A DNA stretch of 22,042 nucleotides from Polychytrium aggregatum (lineage: Eukaryota; Chytridiomycota; Chytridiomycetes; Polychytriales): contig NW_026516560.1 of NCBI RefSeq assembly GCF_025602895.1, positions 1 through 22,042 on the forward strand, read 5' to 3'. Positions within the stretch are counted from its first letter, which is position 1; each line of letters opens with the position of its first letter. The notes beneath the pieces are model-generated. The model made no database searches, had not been told where the DNA came from, and saw nothing but the letters and a program-made list of their open reading frames with translations. The position numbers and the translations under genes are program-made. Shown here one piece after another: positions 1 through 9,219 of this stretch.

Positions 1-1044
1 TTCGAACGGGCTTTGACTCCATCTTCGTGGTTAAGGACCGCCTGTCCAAACAAGCACACTTTGTGCCCACCAACGAAACGGTTACAGGCGAGCAAACCGC
101 CGAACTCTTCCTCTCCCACATCTTCCGCTTGCATGGTTGTCCCGGTCTATTGTTTCGGACCGAGGAACTCAGTTTCTTCGGCCTTCTGGAGGCGCTTCAA
201 TGAGCTTCTGAAGACGAAGATTTCCCTTTCTTCTGCCTTCCACCCCGAGACCGACGGTTCGACCGAGGTTCTCAACCAGGTCATCGAGCAGTATTTGCGT
301 ATCCATTGCAATTACCTGCAAGACGACTGGACCCTTCACCTTCCCCTTGCCGAGTTCACTTACAACAACTCGGAAAACACCTCCACTGGCATGACTCCCT
401 TCTTTGCAGTCCATGGCCATCACCCCATTTTCGATCCCTCCATCATCCGTGATCCCTCTGTTGTGCCCTCTGCCGAAGAACGTGTCGACCGACTTCAGAC
501 CGTTCTCGAGGATCTCAAGGCCAACCTCCGGGTTGCCCAAGAGTCCTACACTGTGCAGGCCAACAAATCCCGTCTCCCCACTCCCGACATCTCCGTTGGC
601 GACCTCGTTTTTCTTGATCGTCGCCACATCCGCACCCTTCGTCCCTCCAACAAGCTTGATCAGAAAAAGCTTGGCCCCTTTAAAGTTCTTCGCCGCATCA
701 ACCCCGTTGCCTTTGAACTTAAACTCCCTTCCACACTTAAAGTTCACCCCGTTTTCCATGTATCCCTCCTTGAACCTCGAACGAAGGACATTGTTCCCGA
801 GTTCACCCAACCCGAACCACCTCCCATTCTTGTTGACTCCCAGGAAGAGTTTGAGGTCGAGACTGTTCTCGATTCTCGGCTCTTCCGTGGTCGCTTACAG
901 TACTTGGTTCAGTGGAAGGGCTATTCCGAGACTGACCGGTCTTGGGAGCCCGCTGCCAATGTTTCCCACGCCACTGATCTTGTTGCTGACTTCCACCTTC
1001 GCTATCCCTCAAAGCCGAAGGCGACGCCCGGAGTTCGTCGCTAA
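1..1044 (+). pseudogene. pol: Family A pol, 3' part (integrase core to chromodomain), unit 0
   Basis: This is the C-terminal third of the Ty3/Gypsy Pol also seen at 3686-4730. It covers the integrase core from the region before the second catalytic Asp, then the E-containing segment (TEVLNQVIEQ), the linker and a chromodomain (YLVQWKGYSETDRSWEP). The stop TAA is at 1042-1044. From about base 176 it appears identical to the next unit. In the first 175 bases it differs only by single-base indels: an extra g near 9, an extra a and a lost g near 74-80, a lost c near 145 and a lost a near 175. These scramble the frame, and the SDRGTQF catalytic block is lost. Sequencing error at a contig edge is as likely as real decay. 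Confidence 0.85.
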
Positions 1045-1056
1045 GGAAGGGGATGA
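1043..1056 (+). other. Polypurine tract of family A (unit 0)
   Basis: A purine run (AAGGAAGGGGATGA, one T) directly abuts the TG of LTR1. This is where the plus-strand primer of an LTR retrotransposon sits. The same tract precedes LTR2 (4729-4742) and LTR3 (8415-8428). Confidence 0.8.
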
Positions 1057-1314
1057 TGTTAGGGATAGCTTCTGCTTGTTCTCCACTTTGACTGCACACT
1101 TGGCTGTTCTTTTGCCTTTCTGTTTGTTTGTGTGTAGCTTTGTAGTTCCCCTCCGATTTTCCGCCCTTTGCCTGTCTTTTCCGCTCCTTCCGCACTTCCG
1201 TTTTCCCGCGCTGCTCCGCTTCCTTTGTCTTCTTCGCACGCGCCGGTTTGTTTGTGCACGCGCCTTGCTGCGATTGGTTGCAATTCGGCTGCCGGTCATG
1301 TGTCCCCCCACCGG

Positions 1315-1413
1315 TGACTCATGACCTGCCTGACCGCCCCGATCTCTTGTTCATCTCGCATGCATTTGCCCCAACCTTATACTTGACCAATCCGCTTCTT
1401 GGATGTTGAGTCA
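1315..1413 (+). promoter_or_regulatory. Two TGASTCA (Gcn4/AP-1-like) sites in LTR-A U3
   Basis: TGACTCA is at 1315-1321 and TGAGTCA at 1407-1413. These match the consensus of bZIP factors of the Gcn4/AP-1 class. The first lies in a larger inverted repeat whose arms are GGTCATG and CATGACC (about 1294-1326). A CCAAT box lies between them (about 1387-1391). Function as stress or starvation enhancers is inference. Corresponding sites occur in all four A LTRs, and family B LTR has one at 11579-11585. Confidence 0.5.
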
Positions 1414-1547
1414 CATTGCTTCCCTTTCGCATGTTTCTCCTGCCAGGTGCTTCGCTTTTGCTTGCGCCTCTCTCGCTTTGGTTCTCTGCCTGTCTCGGTG
1501 GTCCTTCTCGGCCCTCGTTCGTGCATCGCCCCCTTCGCCACGCTCGA

Positions 1548-1651
1548 TCGCCCACTTTTCCCTCCCTTGGCCGCCCTTCGCTGCCAAGTCCGGACTTGTC
1601 TATAAATAGCCTGACCCCCGCGATGTGTAGTCGAACCTCAGCGTTCAAAAT
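1548..1651 (+). promoter_or_regulatory. Core promoter and predicted transcription start of LTR-A
   Basis: A TCGCCCACTTT motif (1548-1558), shared with the B and D LTRs, precedes TATAAATAG (1601-1609). The predicted start is the A at 1640, 39 nt after the first T of the TATA box. I placed it there because the 12 nt from 1640 to 1651 (AGCGTTCAAAAT) are the exact complement of the primer-binding site at 13321-13332, and the match is bounded on both sides. The RNA leader from here to the end of the LTR has no ATG. Confidence 0.75.
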
Positions 1652-1658
1652 AGGACTA

Positions 1659-1681
1659 AATAAAGTGCCTTCTACTTTATT
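1659..1681 (+). terminator. Poly(A) signal AATAAA inside a perfect hairpin (LTR-A R region)
   Basis: AATAAAGT (1659-1666) and ACTTTATT (1674-1681) are exact reverse complements around a 7-nt loop, so the polyadenylation hexamer is fully paired. The element is present in all four A LTRs (4 of 4 seen). It lies only about 19 nt after the predicted cap site, so the 5' copy in the RNA would need to be ignored and the 3' copy used. Confidence 0.75.
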
Positions 1682-1698
1682 CTCTGAGTGTTCCTCAC

Positions 1699-1842
1699 GT
1701 CTCATTTCGAGACTAGTCTTATCTTGAACGGATCTTTGCTTCCCTCGCTCCCTCTCCGAGTCCACTTCGGACTTTACCCTTGCTTTCCCTGAGCTCACTT
1801 CGAGCTCACTTCTTCTTTTGCCGTTGAGTCCCCTTCGGACTC
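1699..1842 (+). other. Array of four small hairpins in LTR-A U5
   Basis: Four stems of 5-6 bp, each with a 5-nt loop, lie at 1699-1713 (GTCTC/GAGAC), 1758-1774 (GAGTCC/GGACTT, one G-U), 1791-1807 (GAGCTC/GAGCTC) and 1826-1842 (GAGTCC/GGACTC). Loops are ATTTC, ACTTC, ACTTC and CCTTC. The last one ends 5 bp before the LTR terminus. The same set recurs in LTR2, LTR3 and LTR4. Confidence 0.7.
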
Positions 1843-1847
1843 TAACA

Positions 1848-4730
1848 CCTCCTCATCGTCCGTATGACTTGTCCATTGAGTTTGGACGGACCGAGGATGG
1901 AAAGGAACCTCGTTTGCCAAAGCCGGGGAAAGTCTATCCTTTGTCCCCGGCCGAGGAATCTGCTCTTTCGGAGTATCTGACCAACGCCCTCGCACGTGGT
2001 TGGATCTCCAAATCCTCTTCTCCCGTTGGTGCTCCCTGCTTCTTCGTGAAGAAGCCAAATGGTGGTCTTCGCCTTTGCGTCGACTACCGGGGCCTCAATG
2101 CCATCACAAAGAAGAATCGTTACCCTCTTCCCCTCTTCCAGGATCTTCTGGATAAACTTTCCTCTGCCCGCGTCTTCTCACACCTTGACCTCCCTGATGC
2201 TTACCACTTGGTTCGTGTCAAGAAGGGCGATGAGTGGAAGACTGCTTTTGTTTGCAAATCTGGCTCATTTGAGTACAATGTTATCCCCTTTGGTCTTTCA
2301 AATGCCCCCGCTGCTTTCCAGTTTTTTATGAACGACATCTTCTCGGACCTCCTTGGTGTCTGTGTTGTCATTTATCTTGACGACATCCTGATCTTCTCAA
2401 AAGATCCCCAGGAGCATGAGGAGCATGTTAAGCTTGTTCTTTCTCGCCTTCGTGAACACTCCCTTAAGGTCAATCCGGCCAAGTGTTCTTTTGACCTTTC
2501 TGAAGTTGATTTTCTCGGCATGATCATTTCTGCTGATGGCATCAAAATGGACCCTGCCAAGGTCGAGGCCGTTTCTCTTTGGCCTGTTCCCTCTTCTGCT
2601 CGCGAAATCCAAGTTTTTATTGGTTTCGCAAACTTTTACCGCCGCTTCGTCAAGGACTTTTCTGCACTTGCTCGTCCTTTGACTTCACTCACCACCAAAT
2701 CCTCCACCTTCTCTTGGACTCCCGAGGCCCAAGAGGCTTTTGATTCTCTTAAACGTTCTTTCACTTCCGCACCTATTCTTCGCTATTTTGATTTCTCCAA
2801 ACCCGCTGTCATCGAGCCCGATGCTTCTGACTTTGCTTTGGGTGCCGTCCTTTCCCAGTTTGACCCTGACGGCGCTCTTCACCCCGTTGCTTTTCACTCT
2901 CGGCAATTCCGTCCCGCCGAGGTGAATTATGACACCCACGACAAAGAGCTCCTTGCTATTGTCGATTCCTTCACTGCCTGGCGTCATTACTTGATGGCTG
3001 CCGACCCTGATCATCCCACTCTTGTTTTCTCCGATCATCAGAACCTTACCCGGTTCACTTCCGCTTCCCAACTTTCTCGCCGCCAGTTCCGGTGGGCCCA
3101 ATTCCTTTCTGACTTTGCTTTTCGCATTTACCACCGCCCTGGTCGTCTCAACACCAAAGCCGATGCTCTCAGTCGCCGTTCTGACTTTGAGATAAAGCCT
3201 GGTGACTCCCTCCACTCCACCAACTTCCTTCAGCTGTTCGAGTCTATTTCTCTCGACAGCATCACTGTTATCGGCTCGAATCCCGATTTTCTTTCCGAGA
3301 TTCGAGCTGCCACCCTTTCTTGTTCCCTTCTTTCTGACTTTAACGCCAAACGTCTTGACGGCGATTACTCCTTCCGTGACGGTCTCCTTTACTTTAAAGA
3401 CCTGATCGTTGTCCCTTCTCCCGAGCTCCAGCTCAAAGTGTTTGAGCAACGTCACTGCTCCGCTGCCGCTGGTCACTTTGGTCTTGCCAAGACCGTTGAG
3501 CTCATCTCCCGGGACTTTCACTGGCCCCGGCTTCGTAAGTCTGTGCGTCGCTTCATTGCTAATTGTGAAGCGTGCCAGCGAGCCAAGCCGTCCCGTCACT
3601 CCCCTTATGGTTTACTTCATCCTCTCCCCGTTCCTTCCGAACGTTGGTGGGACCTGTCGATGGACTTCATCACGGATCTCCCACCTTCGAACGGCTTTGA
3701 CTCCATCTTCGTGGTTAAGGACCGCCTGTCCAAACAAGCACACTTTGTGCCCACCACGAAGACGGTTACAGGCGAGCAAACCGCCGAACTCTTCCTCTCC
3801 CACATCTTCCGCTTGCATGGTTGTCCCCGGTCTATTGTTTCGGACCGAGGAACTCAGTTTACTTCGGCCTTCTGGAGGCGCTTCAATGAGCTTCTGAAGA
3901 CGAAGATTTCCCTTTCTTCTGCCTTCCACCCCGAGACCGACGGTTCGACCGAGGTTCTCAACCAGGTCATCGAGCAGTATTTGCGTATCCATTGCAATTA
4001 CCTGCAAGACGACTGGACCCTTCACCTTCCCCTTGCCGAGTTCACTTACAACAACTCGGAAAACACCTCCACTGGCATGACTCCCTTCTTTGCAGTCCAT
4101 GGCCATCACCCCATTTTCGATCCCTCCATCATCCGTGATCCCTCTGTTGTGCCCTCTGCCGAAGAACGTGTCGACCGACTTCAGACCGTTCTCGAGGATC
4201 TCAAGGCCAACCTCCGGGTTGCCCAAGAGTCCTACACTGTGCAGGCCAACAAATCCCGTCTCCCCACTCCCGACATCTCCGTTGGCGACCTCGTTTTTCT
4301 TGATCGTCGCCACATCCGCACCCTTCGTCCCTCCAACAAGCTTGATCAGAAAAAGCTTGGCCCCTTTAAAGTTCTTCGCCGCATCAACCCCGTTGCCTTT
4401 GAACTTAAACTCCCTTCCACACTTAAAGTTCACCCCGTTTTCCATGTATCCCTCCTTGAACCTCGAACGAAGGACATTGTTCCCGAGTTCACCCAACCCG
4501 AACCACCTCCCATTCTTGTTGACTCCCAGGAAGAGTTTGAGGTCGAGACTGTTCTCGATTCTCGGCTCTTCCGTGGTCGCTTACAGTACTTGGTTCAGTG
4601 GAAGGGCTATTCCGAGACTGACCGGTCTTGGGAGCCCGCTGCCAATGTTTCCCACGCCACTGATCTTGTTGCTGACTTCCACCTTCGCTATCCCTCAAAG
4701 CCGAAGGCGACGCCCGGAGTTCGTCGCTAA
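1848..4730 (+). pseudogene. pol: Family A Pol (RT-RNase H-integrase-chromodomain), unit 1, lacking protease and any start codon
   Basis: The open frame begins inside LTR1 (from 1728) and runs to TAA at 4728-4730, about 960 aa from the LTR edge. In order: RT N-terminus (PPHRPYD), RT palm with YLDD (2373-2384), RNase H with DASDFALG (about 2820), integrase zinc finger (about 3450-3590, HCSAAAGH...CEAC), integrase core with MDFITD (about 3660), SDRGTQF (about 3838) and TEVLNQ (about 3950), and chromodomain (about 4540-4690). All catalytic acidic residues are visible. The normally conserved LDLR motif of RT reads LDLP. No in-frame ATG exists before 2328, so normal translation would miss the RT N-terminus. 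Gag and protease are absent. Pol-only remnant; confident of domains, less so of inactivity. Confidence 0.9.
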
Positions 4731-4742
4731 GGAAGGGGATGA

Positions 4743-5533
4743 TGTTAGGGATAGCTTCTGCTTGTTCTCCACTTTGACTGCACACTTGGCTGTTCTTTTG
4801 CCTTTCTGTTTGTTTGTGTGTAGCTTTGTAGTTCCCCTCCGATTTTCCGCCCTTTGCCTGTCTTTTCCGCTCCTTCCGCACTTCCGTTTTCCCGCGCTGC
4901 TCCGCTTCCTTTGTCTTCTTCGCACGCGCCGGTTTGTTTGTGCACGCGCCTTGCTGCGATTGGTTGCAATTCGGCTGCCGGTCATGTGTCCCCCCACCGG
5001 TGACTCATGACCTGCCTGACCGCCCCGATCTCTTGTTCATCTCGCATGCATTTGCCCCAACCTTATACTTGACCAATCCGCTTCTTGGATGTTGAGTCAC
5101 ATTGCTTCCCTTTCGCATGTTTCTCCTGCCAGGTGCTTCGCTTTTGCTTGCGCCTCTCTCGCTTTGGTTCTCTGCCTGTCTCGGTGGTCCTTCTCGGCCC
5201 TCGTTCGTGCATCGCCCCCTTCGCCACGCTCGATCGCCCACTTTTCCCTCCCTTGGCCGCCCTTCGCTGCCAAGTCCGGACTTGTCTATAAATAGCCTGA
5301 CCCCCGCGATGTGTAGTCGAACCTCAGCGTTCAAAATAGGACTAAATAAAGTGCCTTCTACTTTATTCTCTGAGTGTTCCTCACGTCTCATTTCGAGACT
5401 AGTCTTATCTTGAACGGATCTTTGCTTCCCTCGCTCCCTCTCCGAGTCCACTTCGGACTTTACCCTTGCTTTCCCTGAGCTCACTTCGAGCTCACTTCTT
5501 CTTTTGCCGTTGAGTCCCCTTCGGACTCTAACA
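4743..5533 (+). repeat. Family A LTR2 (791 bp)
   Basis: Same structure as LTR1, offset by 3,686 bp and apparently identical: TGTTAG...CTAACA, TATA box at 5287, poly(A) hairpin at 5345-5367, U5 hairpins at 5385-5528. It serves as both the 3' LTR of pol unit 1 and the 5' LTR of unit 2. Confidence 0.95.
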
Positions 5534-8416
5534 CCTCCTCATCGTCCGTATGACTTGTCCATTGAGTTTGGACGGACCGAGGATGGAAAGGAACCTCGTT
5601 TGCCAAAGCCGGGGAAAGTCTATCCTTTGTCCCCGGCCGAGGAATCTGCTCTTTCGGAGTATCTGACCAACGCCCTCGCACGTGGTTGGATCTCCAAATC
5701 CTCTTCTCCCGTTGGTGCTCCCTGCTTCTTCGTGAAGAAGCCAAATGGTGGTCTTCGCCTTTGCGTCGACTACCGGGGCCTCAATGCCATCACAAAGAAG
5801 AATCGTTACCCTCTTCCCCTCTTCCAGGATCTTCTGGATAAACTTTCCTCTGCCCGCGTCTTCTCACACCTTGACCTCCCTGATGCTTACCACTTGGTTC
5901 GTGTCAAGAAGGGCGATGAGTGGAAGACTGCTTTTGTTTGCAAATCTGGCTCATTTGAGTACAATGTTATCCCCTTTGGTCTTTCAAATGCCCCCGCTGC
6001 TTTCCAGTTTTTTATGAACGACATCTTCTCGGACCTCCTTGGTGTCTGTGTTGTCATTTATCTTGACGACATCCTGATCTTCTCAAAAGATCCCCAGGAG
6101 CATGAGGAGCATGTTAAGCTTGTTCTTTCTCGCCTTCGTCAACACTCCCTTAAGGTCAATCCGGCCAAGTGTTCTTTTGACCTTTCTGAAGTTGATTTTC
6201 TCGGCATGATCATTTCTGCCGATGGCATCAAAATGGACCCTGCCAAGGTCGAGGCCGTTTCCCTTTGGCCTGTTCCCTCTTCTGCTCGCGATATCCAAGT
6301 CTTTATTGGTTTCGCAAACTTTTATCGCCGCTTCGTCAAGGACTTTTCTGCACTTGCTCGTCCTTTGACTTCCCTTACCACCAAATCCTCCACCTTCTCT
6401 TGGTCTCCCGAGGCCCAAGAGGCTTTTGATTCTCTTAAACGTTCTTTCACTTCCGCACCTATTCTTCGCTATTTTGATTTCTCCAAACCCGCTGTCATCG
6501 AGCCCGATGCTTCTGACTTTGCTTTGGGTGCCGTCCTTTCCCAGTTTGACCCTGACGGCGCTCTTCACCCCGTTGCATTTCACTCTCGGCAATTCCGTCC
6601 CGCCGAGGTGAATTATGACACCCACGACAAAGAGCTCCTTGCCATTGTCGATTCCTTCACTGCCTGGCGTCATTACTTGATGGCTGCCGACCCCGATCAT
6701 CCCACTCTTGTTTTCTCTGATCACCAGAACCTTACCCGGTTCACTTCCGCTTCTCAACTTTCTCGCCGCCAGTTCCGGTGGGCCCAATTCCTTTCTGACT
6801 TTGCTTTTCGCATTTACCACCGCCCTGGTCGCCTCAACACCAAAGCCGATGCTCTCAGTCGCCGTTCTGACTTTGAGATAAAGCCTGGTGACTCCCTCCA
6901 CTCCACCAACTTCCTTCAGCTGTTCGAGTCTATTTCTCTCGACAGCATCACTGTTATCGGCTCGAATCCCGATTTTCTTTCCGAGATTCGAGCTGCCACC
7001 CTTTCTTGTTCCCTTCTTTCTGACTTTAACGCCAAACGTCTTGACGGCGATTACTCCTTCCGTGACGGTCTCCTTTACTTTAAAGACCTGATCGTTGTCC
7101 CTTCTCCCGAGCTCCAGCTCAAAGTGTTTGAGCAACGTCACTGCTCCGCTGCCGCTGGTCACTTTGGTCTTGCCAAGACCGTTGAGCTCATCTCCCGGGA
7201 CTTTCACTGGCCCCGGCTTCGTAAGTCTGTGCGTCGCTTCATTGCTAATTGTGAAGCGTGCCAGCGAGCCAAGCCGTCCCGTCACTCCCCTTATGGTTTA
7301 CTTCATCCTCTCCCCGTTCCTTCCGAACGTTGGTGGGACCTGTCGATGGACTTCATCACGGATCTCCCACCTTCGAACGGTTTTGACTCCATCTTCGTGG
7401 TTAAGGACCGCCTGTCCAAACAAGCACACTTTGTGCCCACCACGAAGACGGTTACAGGCGAGCAAACCGCCGAACTCTTCCTCTCCCACATCTTCCGCTT
7501 GCATGGTTGTCCCCGGTCTATTGTTTCGGACCGAGGAACTCAGTTTACTTCGGCCTTCTGGAGGCGCTTCAATGAGCTTCTGAAGACGAAGATTTCCCTT
7601 TCTTCTGCCTTCCACCCCGAGACCGACGGTTCGACCGAGGTTCTCAACCAGGTCATCGAGCAGTATTTGCGTATCCATTGCAATTACCTGCAAGACGACT
7701 GGACCCTTCACCTTCCCCTTGCCGAGTTCACTTACAACAACTCGGAAAACACCTCCACTGGCATGACTCCCTTCTTTGCAGTCCATGGCCATCACCCCAT
7801 TTTCGATCCCTCCATCATCCGTGATCCCTCTGTTGTGCCCTCTGCCGAAGAACGTGTCGACCGACTTCAGACCGTTCTCGAGGATCTCAAGGCCAACCTC
7901 CGGGTTGCCCAAGAGTCCTACACTGTGCAAGCAAACAAATCCCGTCTCCCCACTCCCGACATCTCCGTTGGCGACCTCGTTTTTCTTGATCGTCGCCACA
8001 TCCGCACCCTTCGTCCCTCCAACAAGCTTGATCAGAAAAAGCTTGGCCCCTTTAAAGTTCTTCGCCGCATCAACCCCGTTGCCTTTGAACTTAAACTCCC
8101 TTCCACTCTCAAAGTCCACCCCGTCTTTCATGTATCCCTCCTTGAACCCCGAACGAAGGACATTGTTCCCGAGTTCACCCAACCCGAACCTCCACCCATT
8201 CTTGTTGACTCCCAGGAAGAGTTTGAGGTCGAGACTGTTCTCGATTCTCGGCTCTTCCGTGGTCGCTTACAGTACTTGGTTCAGTGGAAGGGCTATTCCG
8301 AGACTGACCGGTCTTGGGAGCCCGCTGCCAATGTTTCCCACGCCACTGATCTTGTTGCTGACTTCCACCTTCGCTATCCCTCAAAGCCGAAGGCGACGCC
8401 CGGAGTTCGTCGCTAA
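5534..8416 (+). pseudogene. pol: Family A Pol (RT-RNase H-integrase-chromodomain), unit 2
   Basis: Same organisation as unit 1, starting at the first base after LTR2 and ending with TAA at 8414-8416. RT YLDD is near 6059, the integrase core runs from about 7340 to 7650, and the chromodomain from about 8225 to 8380. It differs from unit 1 by about 27 substitutions, of which I find three that change the protein (E to Q near 6139, E to D near 6291, T to S near 6403). The differences cluster at 6139-6850 and 7929-8195 and the rest is nearly identical. No in-frame ATG precedes the RT domain, and gag, protease and primer-binding site are absent. The frame is uninterrupted, so decay is recent or the copy was homogenised by conversion. 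Confidence 0.9.
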
Positions 8417-8428
8417 GGAAGGGGATGA

Positions 8429-9219
8429 TGTTAGGGATAGCTCCTGCTTGTTCCCCACTTTGACTGCACACTTGGCTGTTCTTTTGCCTTTCTGTTTGTT
8501 TGTGTGTAGCTTTGCAGTTCCCCTCCGATTTTCCGCCTTTTGCCTGTCTTTTCCGCCCATACCGCACTTCCGTTTTCCCGCGCTGCTCCGCTTCCTTTGT
8601 CTTCTTCGCACGCGCCGGTTTGTTTGTGCACGCGCCTTGCTGCGATTGGTTGCAATTCGGCTGCCGGTCATGTGTCCCCCCACCGGTGACTCATGACCTG
8701 CCTGACCGCCCCGATCTCTTGTTCATCTCGCATGCATTTGCCCCAACCTTATACTTGACCAATCCGCTTCTTGGACGTTGAGTCACATTGCTTCGCCTTT
8801 GCACGTTTCTCCTGCCAGGTGCTTCGCTTTTGCTTGCGCCTCTCTCGCTTTGGTTCTCTGCCTGTCTCGGTGGTCCTTCTCGGCCCTCGCTCGTGCATCG
8901 CCCCCTTCGCCCTGCTCGATCGCCCACTTTTCCCTCCCTTGGCCGCCCTTCGCTGCCAAGTCCGGACTTGTCTATAAATAGCCTGACCCCCGCGATGTGT
9001 AGTCGAACCTCAGCGTTCAAAATAGGACTAAATAAAGTGCCTTCTACTTTATTCTCTGAGTGTTCCTCACGTCTCATTTCGAGACAAGTCTTATCTTGAA
9101 CGGATCTTTGCTTCCCTCGCTCCCTCTCCGAGTCCACTTCGGACTTTACCCTTGCCTTCCCTGAGCTCACTTCGGGCTCACTTCTTCTTTTGCCGTTGAG
9201 TCCCCTCTGGACTCTAACA
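8429..9219 (+). repeat. Family A LTR3 (791 bp), right end of the array
   Basis: TGTTAG...CTAACA with TATA at 8973. It shares subtype-specific bases with LTR4 rather than with LTR1/2 (for example near its start and in GAGACAAG of U5). One arm of the third U5 hairpin has A to G (9163-9179), which keeps pairing as G-U. The loop of the fourth hairpin is CCTCT with an intact stem. The next base begins family B RT, and the first 5 bp (GGTCC, 9220-9224) are the expected target duplication. Confidence 0.95.

Larger units (their letters stand above)
1057..1847 (+). repeat. Family A LTR1 (791 bp)
   Basis: The LTR starts TGTTAG and ends CTAACA, a 6-bp terminal inverted repeat with the standard TG...CA. 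U3 holds CCAAT-type sequences, two TGASTCA sites and a duplicated CACGCGCC. A TATA box (TATAAATAG) lies at 1601-1609 and AATAAA at 1659-1664. U5 holds four short hairpins. It is preceded by a polypurine tract but followed directly by RT coding sequence, with no primer-binding site. It looks identical to LTR2. LTR3 and LTR4 have the same length but form a slightly different subtype. Confidence 0.95.
1..9219 (+). mobile_element. Family A tandem array of gag-less pol units sharing LTRs
   Basis: The block reads pol(partial)-LTR1-pol-LTR2-pol-LTR3 with a 3,686-bp period (LTR1 at 1057, LTR2 at 4743, LTR3 at 8429). Each unit is one 791-bp LTR plus 2,895 bp holding RT, RNase H, integrase and chromodomain. 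Gag, protease and primer-binding site are missing: pol begins at the first base after each LTR. Neighbouring units share a single LTR, which points to recombination between LTRs rather than separate insertions. The right end (LTR3) is joined to family B RT. The left end lies outside the window. The units cannot retrotranspose alone because they lack a priming site and gag. Confidence 0.9.

Noticed and set aside
404..1324. 306-codon plus-strand frame over pol and LTR1
   Set aside because: Out of frame with the integrase and chromodomain, proline/leucine-rich composition only, and it repeats at each unit as a shadow.
1294..1326. GGTCATG/CATGACC inverted repeat in U3 as an RNA hairpin
   Set aside because: It lies upstream of the predicted start, and the short arms flank a 19-nt gap. 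At most it is a protein-binding region.
1818..1847. Translation start of family A Pol at TTG in the LTR
   Set aside because: TTG is not a normal eukaryotic start and the frame is simply open through the LTR from 1728. I describe pol from the LTR edge instead.
3612..4496. Long minus-strand frames of about 200-400 codons repeated behind each pol unit
   Set aside because: They mirror the sense pol and change wherever it changes. They have no domain signature and are low-complexity Gly/Glu/Lys-rich shadows.
1..9219. Satellite or CRISPR-like array
   Set aside because: The repeat unit is an LTR plus pol coding sequence, with no short regular repeats and spacers.
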